Below, piece after piece: positions 1 to 8,245 of a DNA stretch of 64,000 nt. Position numbers and translations under genes: made by a program. The notes under the pieces are model-generated. The model was not told the DNA's origin. It ran no database searches and saw nothing but the letters and a program-made list of their open reading frames with translations. The stretch is from Verrucomicrobiota bacterium (GTDB lineage: Bacteria > Verrucomicrobiota > Verrucomicrobiia > Verrucomicrobiales > Verrucomicrobiaceae): positions 62,001 to 126,000 of the forward strand of contig JANYCZ010000013.1 of NCBI GenBank assembly GCA_025360015.1, in the 5' to 3' direction. Numbering within the stretch: position 1 is the first letter of the stretch; each line of letters starts with the position of its first letter.

Positions 1-781
1 GCTCGCCAGGATGCGCTTTTTCAAACGCCTTGTAGGCCGCATCGTACATCGGCCCTGAAGTGCCATCGATCGGTCCAATGGTGAAACCCTGGCGATCCAG
101 AAAGGCCTGGATGAGCACAAGCTGCCCGGCCCCCCACGCCCCAGGCGGCAGCGGGCGGTGAGGCTTGGTGGCGATGAGCACCGGGGCCACCTCTTCTTTG
201 ACGGGAGAAAGCGCTTTCTTGTTTTTCGCCGGGGCGGCTGCGGCTTTCTTGGGCGCTTCCACCTTGGCAGGTTCCTTTGCAGGAGCAGCGGCGGCGATCA
301 TCGCCTTGACGTCATTCTCTCCCGGCACCTTCACCACCTGGCCGATGACGATGCGGTCATTCTTCATCTCATTGAAGATCTTGAGCTGGTCTATCGTCAC
401 GCCGTTGGCATGCGCGATCTTGGTGAGCGAGTCTCCTTTCACCACGACATGTTCAAGCATCGTCGCAGGCGGTCCTTGGCGAACGATCTTAACCACAGGC
501 GCGGCTCCGCCCGGCTTTTGCGGCTGGGCTGTGGTCGGGCTACCGGGCTGCCCTGCGGGAGCTTCGGCAGGTGCATCGACGGGAAGGCCCCAGGCTGCCG
601 CATCCGAAGGCTCCACCTGCCACGTCCATTTCACCGCCTGGTCCAATCCCGGCTCAACGACGGGGATTGCAGCCTTCACCGTTTCCGCCTGAGCCATGAG
701 CATGCCCGGAAGACAACCCGCCAGCGCAGGCAAAGCCCAAAACACCCACGAAAACTTTGATGGCAGCAGATTCAGCGTCAT
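1..781 (-). CDS. LysM-domain exported protein, 3' end outside the window
   Basis: The reading frame starts at ATG 781 and runs off the left edge, so about 260 residues are visible and the C-terminus is missing. The N-terminus has a hydrophobic export signal. It contains LAGC, which could be a lipobox, and also an AMA-like site usable by signal peptidase I. A Pro/Ala-rich stretch follows, then a LysM domain around residues 110-160 (VVKGDSLTKIAHANGVTIDQ). After an Ala/Lys/Pro-rich linker comes a segment resembling a peptidoglycan-binding fold (GAGQLVLIQAFLDRQGF). LysM binds N-acetylglucosamine in peptidoglycan, so a cell-wall-associated role is inferred. No catalytic domain is visible. No Shine-Dalgarno motif precedes the start. 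Confidence 0.75.
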   Translation of the reverse strand, partial: MTLNLLPSKFSWVFWALPALAGCLPGMLMAQAETVKAAIPVVEPGLDQAVKWTWQVEPSDAAAWGLPVDAPAEAPAGQPGSPTTAQPQKPGGAAPVVKIVRQGPPATMLEHVVVKGDSLTKIAHANGVTIDQLKIFNEMKNDRIVIGQVVKVPGENDVKAMIAAAAPAKEPAKVEAPKKAAAAPAKNKKALSPVKEEVAPVLIATKPHRPLPPGAWGAGQLVLIQAFLDRQGFTIGPIDGTSGPMYDAAYKAFEKAHPGE

Positions 782-865
782 GCAGCATTCAAACCGCATT
801 TGTTGCGTTCACAAGTTTCTGTTCGCCACAGCACAACGAAAACACGCCACCGGAGCAATCTCTCC

Positions 866-1960
866 CTATTTCCCCAGCACCTGCTTCAGCACCTCCATGC
901 AGCGCTCGTTTTGCGGCATGGTTCCGACGCTGATGCGCACCCATTCGGGCAGCTTGTAGGCGGCCATGGCGCGGACGATGACGCCCTTGTCCATCATGGC
1001 TTTGAAGACGGCATTGCCATCGCCCACTTTGACGAGGACGAAGTTCGCGTAGCTGGGGATGTATTCGAGGCCGAGTTCGCCAAACTGCTGCTGCAGGTAG
1101 GCGCGGCCTTCGTCGGTGATGGCCTTGGTCTTGTTCTGGTGCTCTTGGTCGAGCAGTCCGGCCAGCGCACCGGCTTGGGCGACGGAGTTGAGGTTGAAGG
1201 GCTGCCGCGTGCGCTGGAGCACATCGATGAGCTCCTTGTTGGCGATGCCGTAGCCGACGCGTGTGCCTGCGAGTCCCTGGATCTTGGAGAAGGTGCGCAG
1301 CAAGATGACATTGCGCCCTTCACGCACGTATTTGAGCGTATCCGGCGGATTGTCGAGGAACTCATAGTAGGCCTCGTCAAACACGACGACGACATGCTCC
1401 GGCACCTTGGCCATGAAGCGGTCGATCTGCTCCTGCGTGACGAGCGTGCCGGTGGGGTTGTTCGGATTGGCGATGAAGACTTCCTTCGTGTTCGGCGTGA
1501 TGGCAGCGGCCATCGCATCCAGATCATGCACGTAGCCGGGGTCCGGCACTTCGATGGTGTCTGCGCCAAAGACCTTGGCCATGAGCTTATAGACGAGGAA
1601 AGCGTGCTCGGCGGTGATGATGTTGTCGCCGGGCTTGAGGAAAGCGTGGCCGATGAATTCGATCACTTCATTGGAGCCGCAGCCCATGATGATGTTGCCC
1701 ATTTCCAGGCCGAATTTTTCCGCCAGTGCGGTGCGCAGCTTCCAGGAAGCACCATCGGGATAGATGTTCACCTCCGTGACGGCCTGCTGCATCGCCGCGA
1801 TGGCCTTGGGCGAAGGGCCCAGCGGGTTCTCGTTGGAGGCCAGCTTGATGATGTCCTCCGGCTTCAGGCCGCGCTCACGAGCCACATCTTCGATGGGCTT
1901 GCCGGGTTCATAGGCGACGAGGTCTTTGAGCTGTGGGTTGGCGTAGTTCCAGATGGACAT
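866..1960 (-). CDS. hisC: Histidinol-phosphate aminotransferase
   Basis: A 364-residue class I/II (fold type I) PLP-dependent aminotransferase, full length for HisC. It converts imidazole acetol-phosphate plus glutamate to histidinol-phosphate in histidine biosynthesis in the cytoplasm. Visible signatures are SNENPLGPS (about 42-50), ANPNNPTG (164-171), the cofactor-binding FDEAYYE (194-200), and FSKIQGLAGTR with the Schiff-base lysine at about K226. It stands alone, divergent from the downstream MgtC-type gene. No other his genes are nearby, so an aromatic or general aminotransferase of the same family cannot be excluded, but the sequence signatures are HisC-like. Confidence 0.9.
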   Translation of the reverse strand: MSIWNYANPQLKDLVAYEPGKPIEDVARERGLKPEDIIKLASNENPLGPSPKAIAAMQQAVTEVNIYPDGASWKLRTALAEKFGLEMGNIIMGCGSNEVIEFIGHAFLKPGDNIITAEHAFLVYKLMAKVFGADTIEVPDPGYVHDLDAMAAAITPNTKEVFIANPNNPTGTLVTQEQIDRFMAKVPEHVVVVFDEAYYEFLDNPPDTLKYVREGRNVILLRTFSKIQGLAGTRVGYGIANKELIDVLQRTRQPFNLNSVAQAGALAGLLDQEHQNKTKAITDEGRAYLQQQFGELGLEYIPSYANFVLVKVGDGNAVFKAMMDKGVIVRAMAAYKLPEWVRISVGTMPQNERCMEVLKQVLGK

Positions 1961-2051
1961 GGTTGGAGGCTTGGAGGAAACGTTTCTTGGACTTGGATGG
2001 CGACGATGGCAAGTCCGTGTAAAGTATGGCCGAGACTTCGTTTAAACCGTC

Positions 2052-3308
2052 ATGCCCACCCCGCTGCCTGAAACCACGGAACTGCTGCAATCCCTCGGCA
2101 CCGCCACCGGTCTGGGGCTGCTTGTCGGCTTGCAGCGCGAGTGGGTGCACAATCGGGTCGCGGGCATCCGCACCTTTGCCCTATTGACCCTTTTCGGCGC
2201 GCTGACCGGCATGCTGGGAAATGCCTATGGGAGCTGGGTGCTTGCCGCAGGATTCCTCACCTTTGCCTGCATTGTGGTCTTGGGAAGCTGGATGCGTCAG
2301 TCAAAGCGTGCACCGACGTCCGGCCTCGCCACGGAAATGGCGATGCTGGTGATGTTCGTCACGGGCATCATCACCATGCTAGGTGACCGCCTCCTTGCCG
2401 TCATGATCGCCGGCGGCGTGATGGCGCTGCTCCAGAGCAAGAAGGCGCTGCATGCCATGGTGCGGCATTTCGGCGAGGAAGACCTGCGTGCCATCGTGCG
2501 CCTCGTACTGCTGGGCCTCGTCATTCTGCCCGCCCTGCCAAATCACGCGATGGGCTACCTCGGCGTGCTCAATCCTTTCTCCATCTGGCTCATCGTGGTG
2601 CTCATCGTCGGCATCAGTCTGGCCGCCTACATGGCTGAAAAATACCTGGGCGGGTCCAAAGGGGCGATGCTCGCCGGCATCCTCGGCGGCCTGGTCTCCA
2701 GCACCGCGACCACCGCCAGCAGCGCACGGCGCAGCAAAATCTCCAGCGCGGGCACTCTGTCACTGGCGTCCATGGCATTGATCGCCTCCGCCGTGGCGTT
2801 TGTGCGCCTGCTGGCAGAGGTGGCCATCGTCGCCTCGGATTACAGTCGTGAACTGCTGCCGCCGCTGGTTGCCATGATGCTCTGGGTGGCGCTGATCGCC
2901 GTCGTGGCGCATCGGCTCGCAGAAAACGCCGACTCAGAGCCGGTGGATGAGCACCCGCCTTCCGAGCTCAAGCACGCCGTCATCCTCGGCCTGCTCTATG
3001 CACTGGTGCTCATCCTGGTGGCTTACACGCGCGAGCACAGCACCTCCTCTGGGCTGTACATGGCCGCGTTTCTTTCCGGTCTGCCGGACATGTCCGCCAT
3101 CACGCTTTCCACCTCACGGCTCGTCAATACCGGGCATCTTGAAACCTCCGTCGCCTGGCGCATGATTCTGGTCGGCGGCATGGCGAATCTCTGTTTCAAA
3201 ATGTTTTTTGTGATCGCCCTCGGTTCACGCGCCTACATCAAGCCCGCCATGCTCGGCCTGCTGCTGTCCGTTGCAGGAGGCGCGGCCATTTTGGCGTTCT
3301 GGCCCTAA
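2052..3308 (+). CDS. MgtC/DUF4010-type integral membrane protein
   Basis: A 418-residue polytopic membrane protein. The N-terminal third carries the MgtC/SapB signature (GLGLLVGLQREW, then GIRTFALLTLFGALTG) with about four membrane segments. The rest is a DUF4010-type hydrophobic domain, including the polar loop STATTASSARRSK and the late motif GLPDMSAITLS. Fused MgtC-DUF4010 proteins are widespread but biochemically uncharacterised. Transport or membrane-potential regulation is only a family-based guess. It starts 91 bp from the divergent hisC start and has no visible ribosome-binding site. Confidence 0.85.
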   Translation: MPTPLPETTELLQSLGTATGLGLLVGLQREWVHNRVAGIRTFALLTLFGALTGMLGNAYGSWVLAAGFLTFACIVVLGSWMRQSKRAPTSGLATEMAMLVMFVTGIITMLGDRLLAVMIAGGVMALLQSKKALHAMVRHFGEEDLRAIVRLVLLGLVILPALPNHAMGYLGVLNPFSIWLIVVLIVGISLAAYMAEKYLGGSKGAMLAGILGGLVSSTATTASSARRSKISSAGTLSLASMALIASAVAFVRLLAEVAIVASDYSRELLPPLVAMMLWVALIAVVAHRLAENADSEPVDEHPPSELKHAVILGLLYALVLILVAYTREHSTSSGLYMAAFLSGLPDMSAITLSTSRLVNTGHLETSVAWRMILVGGMANLCFKMFFVIALGSRAYIKPAMLGLLLSVAGGAAILAFWP

Positions 3309-3383
3309 AGTCAGTCCATCCGCTCAAAGAATGCAGGACGAATGACAACGACAGGTCTCTGCGCGACGTAACTATTCCCACTC

Positions 3384-4346
3384 ATGCCCGCCGAATTTAA
3401 AGACTACTATGCCACCCTGGGCGTCCCACGCGATGCCAGCGCGGACGACATTAAAAAAGCCTTCCGCAAACTGGCCCGCCTCTACCACCCTGACACCGCC
3501 AAAGACAAGAAGACCGCCGAAGCCAAATTCAAGGAGATCAACGAGGCCAACGAGGTGCTCAGTGACCCGGACAAGCGCAAAAAGTACGACACCCTCGGCG
3601 CAGGCTGGCAGGACGAAGGCAACTTCCAACCGCCACCCTCAGGCGCAGGCGGCAACGAACAGGAGTTCCACTTTGGTGGCACGGGTTTCAGCGACTTCTT
3701 CGAGCAGTACTTCAGCGGTGGCAGCCGCTACGGCTTCCCACAGGGATTTGAAGAGGACGCCCCCGCTGGTGGTGCCAGGAAAGGCCGCGCACGAAAAGGG
3801 CACGACATCGAGGGAGACATCCTCGTCACGCTGGCGGAAGCCATGCACGGCACGCAGCGGCCCATTTCACTGCAAACGGTGAACCGCCAGACTGGCGGAG
3901 TGCAGACGCACAGCTTCGAAGTGCGCATCCCACCGGGTGCCACCGATGGCCGCCGCATCCGCGTGCCCGGCCAGGGCGAACCCGGTCACAATGGAGGCGA
4001 AGCGGGAGATCTGTACCTGCGCGTGCGCCATGCCGCGCATCCTGAATTCACCACGCAGGAGGCGGATCTGCATCATGAGTTCGACCTTGCGCCATGGGAG
4101 GCGGTGCTGGGTGCGGAAGTGATCGTACCGACCCTCGACGGCTCCATCAAGCTGCGCATCCCCGCCCACAGTGAAAACGACCAGAGCCTGCGTGTGCGCG
4201 GCCGTGGCCTGCCCAAGGGCAAGAGCGGCGAACGCGGGGATTTCTTTGTGAAACTCCAGATCGTGCTGCCGGACAAGATCAGCGATGCCGAACGTACGCT
4301 GTGGGAACAACTGCGTAGCGCCTCCACCTTCCACCCACGCGCCTGA
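3384..4346 (+). CDS. cbpA: DnaJ-class co-chaperone CbpA
   Basis: A 320-residue J-protein that stimulates the ATPase of DnaK. It has an N-terminal J-domain with the essential HPD at residues 35-37. A Gly/Phe-rich linker follows (about 75-130), then two C-terminal DnaJ beta-sandwich domains (for example [15 protein letters not shown]). The CxxCxGxG zinc-finger region of true DnaJ is absent, which marks it as the CbpA/DnaJB class. The next gene is a CbpM-like modulator beginning 2 bp after the stop, so the two are almost certainly co-transcribed and translationally coupled. Confidence 0.9.
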   Translation: MPAEFKDYYATLGVPRDASADDIKKAFRKLARLYHPDTAKDKKTAEAKFKEINEANEVLSDPDKRKKYDTLGAGWQDEGNFQPPPSGAGGNEQEFHFGGTGFSDFFEQYFSGGSRYGFPQGFEEDAPAGGARKGRARKGHDIEGDILVTLAEAMHGTQRPISLQTVNRQTGGVQTHSFEVRIPPGATDGRRIRVPGQGEPGHNGGEAGDLYLRVRHAAHPEFTTQEADLHHEFDLAPWEAVLGAEVIVPTLDGSIKLRIPAHSENDQSLRVRGRGLPKGKSGERGDFFVKLQIVLPDKISDAERTLWEQLRSASTFHPRA

Positions 4347-4347
4347 T

Positions 4348-4602
4348 ATGAGCGACTCCACACCTCAAACCTACACCTTGGAAATCCTTTCCAAGACGAC
4401 GGGTGTCTCCACTCAGACCATCGTGCAGTATCAGGAGTATGGCATCATCCACTCCGACTTCGATGATGATACCGTACGCTCTCTGCGCCGCATCGAGCAT
4501 CTGCGCGAGACCTATGAACTCAACCTCGGTGGCCTCAAACTGCTCTCGCAACTGCTCGATGAAGTCGAGCAGTTGCGCCAGGAACTGCGGAGCAGACGTT
4601 AA
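4348..4602 (+). CDS. cbpM: CbpM-like modulator of CbpA (MerR-like fold)
   Basis: An 84-residue protein starting at ATG 4348, one base after the cbpA stop (TGATATG). It resembles a MerR-type winged-helix core (LEILSKTTGVSTQTIVQYQE) followed by a helical arm (LKLLSQLLDEVEQLRQEL). This matches the CbpM/YccV-MerR family, which binds the J-domain of CbpA and blocks DnaK stimulation. The genetic linkage to cbpA is the strongest evidence. A longer in-frame start upstream would overlap cbpA and is less likely. Confidence 0.8.
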   Translation: MSDSTPQTYTLEILSKTTGVSTQTIVQYQEYGIIHSDFDDDTVRSLRRIEHLRETYELNLGGLKLLSQLLDEVEQLRQELRSRR

Positions 4603-4605
4603 GCG

Positions 4606-5991
4606 TTACGTGAACTTGGTCGTGCCAGGGCGCGGCATCGGCGTTGGCTGAAACTTGTCGCCATACTGCAGGTTGTCTGGCGCGAGGTCCTGCTTGGAGC
4701 TCATCATCGCCAGCGCCACGCGCTCGGACTTTTTGTCTGGCTTCGCCTGCTTGCCGCCCCCTTCGGGAGCGGCAGGGGCGGAATCCTCTTTCCAGAAAAT
4801 TTTCTGCCCGGTGTAGGCGGCTTCACGGCCCATGATGGCGATGAGTGTGCTGCTCATCATGCGGTCACCATCGTTGACGACCTCGCCTTTGCGAATCGCG
4901 TTGAAGAGCGCCTGATGCTCCAGGTCGTACATGTTTTTCTCCTCGCCGCGCCAGCGCCAGCGCTGTTCCCCTTCGATGAACGGGGCGGGGCCTTTGCCGA
5001 TGACCAACCGGCCTTTGGTGCCTTGAATATTGTCAGCGACTTCGTTGTGGCAGCCGTTGATCTGACGGTTGGTAATGTGGCAAAGAATGCCACCCTCCCA
5101 TTCATAGGCGCAGTGGAAGTGGTCAAAGATGTTGCCATCTTCCGCAGGGACCTGCCGGCCGCCGGTAGCGATGACGCTGATCGGCGGAGTGTCCTTCATG
5201 GCCCAGCAGATCTTGTCCAGGCTGTGCACCGCCTGCTCCACGAGGCTGTCCCCGCTGAGCCAGGAGAAGTTGTACCAGTTGCGCACCTGCCACTCCACAT
5301 CCCCCATGCCAGCGGGACGGCCTGCGGCGGGTGGCATGACTTTGACGGGACCGGCGTAGTAGGTCGCCAGGATGCCGGTGATGTCACCAATCTGGCCGTC
5401 ATGCAGGCGCTTGTAGCATTCGATGCGGCTGGTGGAGTAGCGCCAGCAGAAGCCAGCCACAAGATTGAGCTTCTTCTGCTTCGCCTTTTCGACCGCTGCC
5501 TGGGCCACGTGATAGCCGGCGGCATCCACGGCCATCGGCTTCTCGCAGAAGATGTGCTTCCCGGCCTCGACCGCCGCGGTGAGGTGCTGCGGGCGGAACC
5601 CCGGCGGCGATGCGAGCAGCACCACGTCCACTCCGCAGTCGATGAGCTTTTGATAAGCATCGAGACCGGTGAACTTTTTGTCCGGCTTCACATCGACGCG
5701 GTCCGGGAACTGCGTGGAGAGATTCTTGATGCTGTTTTCGATCTGCGTGTCGAAGGCATCGGCCATCGCCACGATCTTCGAATTGTAATCCGCGCCGAGC
5801 GCCTGCGCCGCCGCACCCGTGCCGCGACCACCACAGCCGATCAGGCCGATTTTCAGCGTTTCATTTGAGTCCGCCTTCTGCTGCGCGAGCAAGGAGCCTG
5901 CGGAAGTCAAAACAACCGGAGCAAGGAGAGCCCCACCACTGGCATTGAGAAAACGACGGCGTGAGAAGGCGGAAGGGGCGGGATCAGACAT
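4606..5991 (-). CDS. Tat-exported Gfo/Idh/MocA family oxidoreductase
   Basis: A 461-residue protein with an N-terminal twin-arginine signal (SRRRFLNASGGALLAP, about 9-24) predicting folded export to the periplasm. The Rossmann domain begins with IGLIGCGGRGTG, and the EKP motif of Gfo/Idh/MocA dehydrogenases is present (IFCEKPMAVD). The C-terminal domain is the large alpha/beta sheet domain. Such Tat-exported members are strongly expanded in Planctomycetes and Verrucomicrobia and are thought to oxidise sugars or their derivatives with tightly bound NAD(P). The substrate is unknown. It converges with cbpM, with only 3 bp between the stops. Confidence 0.88.
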   Translation of the reverse strand: MSDPAPSAFSRRRFLNASGGALLAPVVLTSAGSLLAQQKADSNETLKIGLIGCGGRGTGAAAQALGADYNSKIVAMADAFDTQIENSIKNLSTQFPDRVDVKPDKKFTGLDAYQKLIDCGVDVVLLASPPGFRPQHLTAAVEAGKHIFCEKPMAVDAAGYHVAQAAVEKAKQKKLNLVAGFCWRYSTSRIECYKRLHDGQIGDITGILATYYAGPVKVMPPAAGRPAGMGDVEWQVRNWYNFSWLSGDSLVEQAVHSLDKICWAMKDTPPISVIATGGRQVPAEDGNIFDHFHCAYEWEGGILCHITNRQINGCHNEVADNIQGTKGRLVIGKGPAPFIEGEQRWRWRGEEKNMYDLEHQALFNAIRKGEVVNDGDRMMSSTLIAIMGREAAYTGQKIFWKEDSAPAAPEGGGKQAKPDKKSERVALAMMSSKQDLAPDNLQYGDKFQPTPMPRPGTTKFT

Positions 5992-6101
5992 GGGAACGGT
6001 GGGTGGTTGAAATCAGAGTTGAGATTTCGGCACGGCAGCCGCAAACCTTTCAGCGAAAGGTCAAATGGAACCAAGACGCCGGGGCAGGCATTAGGAAGCC
6101 G

Positions 6102-6605
6102 CTAATGGATCGAACCTGGCTCTGCTCTGCCGTGGCGCAGGATCATCTTCGTCGGCCCGGAGGACTGCGGCGGATGGCCACCGTTATCATTGCCCAGCGG
6201 CTGCGTTTCCACGCGGCTGATCTCGTCGTCCGGCGAAGGCTGCAGCAGCGCATCGACGAGGAGCTGCGTGTCCTCCAGAAACGTCAGCCCGGCACGGCGC
6301 ATGAAGTCCACCTCGGAGGCATGCGTGTGCAGCGTGACGAGCAGGCATTCCCCTTGGAACAGGGCTAGCACAAACACGCCCTCATAGCCGAACCAGAAAG
6401 TTTTCACGTCGCGGTCACCACCACTGCCAAAGTGCGCGCGGGCATCATGCAGGGATTGCAGCAGACGCTCGGCACGAAATTCCTCAAAGGGCAGCAGGTT
6501 GATCAAAATCTGCCGCCGCCAGCACAGCAGCAGGCCATTGACCGAGCCGGCGTGTTTCAGGCGCTCGAGAGCAGAACGTAGAGAAGGAGTGATCGATGCA
6601 GCCAT
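6102..6605 (-). CDS. Hypothetical protein, possibly Roadblock/LC7-like
   Basis: A 167-residue cytoplasmic-looking protein with no signal peptide or membrane segment. The central part (about 20-115) alternates strand and helix patterns (GLLLCWRRQILINLLPF, later FQGECLLVTLHTHAS) in a way that loosely resembles Roadblock/LC7 domains, which work with small GTPases. This is a weak visual match only. The C-terminus is a polar tail. It lies 3 bp downstream of the next minus-strand gene, so the two probably form a two-gene operon. Confidence 0.6.
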   Translation of the reverse strand: MAASITPSLRSALERLKHAGSVNGLLLCWRRQILINLLPFEEFRAERLLQSLHDARAHFGSGGDRDVKTFWFGYEGVFVLALFQGECLLVTLHTHASEVDFMRRAGLTFLEDTQLLVDALLQPSPDDEISRVETQPLGNDNGGHPPQSSGPTKMILRHGRAEPGSIH

Positions 6606-6608
6606 GGT

Positions 6609-6929
6609 TTATGCCTCCAGTGAGTTGGCGCGGGTGAGAAGTTCAAACAGCGGCACCCGTTCGCCAATGAGTGCGCCCGCCCCGGGATCTTTGGCATCGG
6701 TGCCAGCATCGAAATAGGCGAAGTTCAGCGTGAAATCCTCCTCCTGCAGGGTCCCCATCCAGGGAGCGCCCAGTTCGAGGCACTCGCCCACCTTCAGCCC
6801 GAAGTGCCGCAGCCCTTGGAAATCGGCGGCGTAGTTGTTCACGGCCTCCTGGCCGCTGTCACTGGCGACGGAGCCGTCTTTTACGGTGAAGAGTTGCAGG
6901 GGAAGAGGTAAAACCTCAAGTTCGCTCAT
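6609..6929 (-). CDS. Hypothetical small acidic protein
   Basis: A 106-residue protein when started at ATG 6929 (MSELEVLPLPLQLF). An upstream in-frame start would add 34 residues of unlikely composition. It is acidic, lacks transmembrane segments and resembles no family I recognise. The 3-bp gap to the following 167-residue gene implies co-expression and perhaps a shared complex. No motif supports a function. Confidence 0.6.
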   Translation of the reverse strand: MSELEVLPLPLQLFTVKDGSVASDSGQEAVNNYAADFQGLRHFGLKVGECLELGAPWMGTLQEEDFTLNFAYFDAGTDAKDPGAGALIGERVPLFELLTRANSLEA

Positions 6930-7082
6930 GGAGATGATATTGGAGTTGTCCCTCTTACGTGTCAAAAATCCGCAGTCGAGGCAAGCACAATCCACCCACG
7001 GCCCAAAATAGCAGCCCCTGCCCGCTGACACTTTGACCCTTTGCTTTCTTTCGTGCCATCCCTGCTCTATCTGTTTCTCCCC

Positions 7083-7451
7083 ATGACCGCCGTCGCCCCC
7101 AGTTTCAAAATCGGCAATGAAAAGCTCATCAAGGTGCTGCCGAACGCCGCCAACCGCCTCCTCGGCCTGCTCAAGAAGCAGGGCCGCGCTGAGAACGGTG
7201 CCCTGCGCGTCGCCGTCGTGGGTGGCGGCTGCTCCGGCCTACAGTATAAGATGGATCTCGTCGATGGCCCCGCCAACCGCGACATCATGGTCACCTCCAG
7301 CGAGGTGCGTGTGGTCATTGATCCCAAGAGCGCCCTGTTCGTCTCCGGCTCCGAGCTGGACTACAGCGACGACATTCAAAGCGGCGGCTTCAAGGTGAAG
7401 AATCCCAATGCCGTCGTCACCTGCTCCTGCGGCGAAAGCTTTGCCGCCTGA
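7083..7451 (+). CDS. A-type iron-sulfur carrier protein (IscA/ErpA/HesB family)
   Basis: A 122-residue protein when started at ATG 7083. An upstream TTG would add a hydrophobic stretch that the family lacks. The three invariant cysteines are present: C50 in GGGCSGLQY, and C114 and C116 in TCSCGESF. A-type carriers bind a [2Fe-2S] or [4Fe-4S] cluster between subunits and deliver it to apo-proteins in the cytoplasm. The gene sits 5 bp before an HscB-like J-protein gene, supporting a role in Fe-S assembly. No IscU, IscS or HscA homologue is present in the window. Confidence 0.9.
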   Translation: MTAVAPSFKIGNEKLIKVLPNAANRLLGLLKKQGRAENGALRVAVVGGGCSGLQYKMDLVDGPANRDIMVTSSEVRVVIDPKSALFVSGSELDYSDDIQSGGFKVKNPNAVVTCSCGESFAA

Positions 7452-7456
7452 GACCG

Positions 7457-8017
7457 ATGTCGAACGCCTTTACCCTCCTCGGCCTGCCACGCATAGCCGC
7501 TCTCGATGACGAGGCCCTGCAGCAGGCCTGGCTGGCCGCCAGCCGCAGCGCACACCCTGATCAGCCCGGAGGAGATGCCACCCGCGCCGCCGAGATCAAC
7601 AGCGCCTACGAAACCCTGCAAGCGCCGGAGAAGCGGCTGAAGCATCTGCTCGATCTGCACGCCGTGCCCTGGCGCACGGTGCCCATCGACGAGGCGATGA
7701 TGTCCCTTTTTGGCCAGCTCGGCCCCGCGCTGCAAGGCATCGCAACTTTCCTCAAGCGCAAACAGGCGGCCACCTCCGCGCTCGCCAAGGCTCTGCTGTC
7801 TCCCGAAGAAATGCGGCTGCGGGAGCAGCTTGAGGAACTTGGCACCACGCTGGATGCCAGACGCACCGCCTTGCTGGCAGAACTGCCCGCCTTTGACGCC
7901 CGCCTCAGCGCAGGCGACACCACCGCCCTCACCGATCTGCAAATCCTGCAGGCGCGTCTGGCCTATTTTGGCAAATGGCAGGCCCAGGTGCGCGAAGCAC
8001 TGCTGAGTTTGATGTGA
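7457..8017 (+). CDS. hscB: HscB-like J-domain co-chaperone for Fe-S assembly
   Basis: A 186-residue protein with a short J-domain carrying HPD at residues 33-35 (SAHPDQPGG) and an HscB-type C-terminal helical bundle (about 90-186; AFDARLSAGD is typical of the region). In the Isc system HscB brings IscU to the HscA chaperone. The adjacent A-type carrier gene supports the assignment. The symbol is family-based, because the IscU-contact residues cannot be verified by eye. Confidence 0.8.
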   Translation: MSNAFTLLGLPRIAALDDEALQQAWLAASRSAHPDQPGGDATRAAEINSAYETLQAPEKRLKHLLDLHAVPWRTVPIDEAMMSLFGQLGPALQGIATFLKRKQAATSALAKALLSPEEMRLREQLEELGTTLDARRTALLAELPAFDARLSAGDTTALTDLQILQARLAYFGKWQAQVREALLSLM

Positions 8018-8020
8018 GCC

Positions 8021-8227
8021 CTATTGGCTGGCCTGTGGCTCTGTCGCCGCCATGCCCTCGCGCACGCGGCGCAGGCATTCATCTGGGTCAGCATCCATGG
8101 GCAGGGTGAGAGGCCTCTGCTGCACATTCAAGTGCCTCAAGGCACCTTCTCGGCGGACGTGGGTCACTTCAATGCCGTGGTCGGCAAAGAAGCGCACGAC
8201 GTCCTGGTTGCTGGCGTATCGACTCAT
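8021..8227 (-). CDS. Hypothetical 68-residue protein
   Basis: A short frame on the minus strand starting at ATG 8227 (MSRYASNQDVVRFF). It lies 18 bp downstream of the TPM-domain gene and 3 bp from the convergent hscB stop. The product is soluble and contains an amphipathic helix near each end. No family is recognised. Its position in a tight minus-strand pair argues that it is genuine. Confidence 0.5.
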   Translation of the reverse strand: MSRYASNQDVVRFFADHGIEVTHVRREGALRHLNVQQRPLTLPMDADPDECLRRVREGMAATEPQASQ

Positions 8228-8245
8228 GAGAAGCAGAGCGACAGA

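Noticed and set aside
800-2071. Long open frame on the + strand across hisC
   Set aside because: It is antisense to hisC, which has complete PLP-enzyme motifs. The + strand product has no recognisable family.
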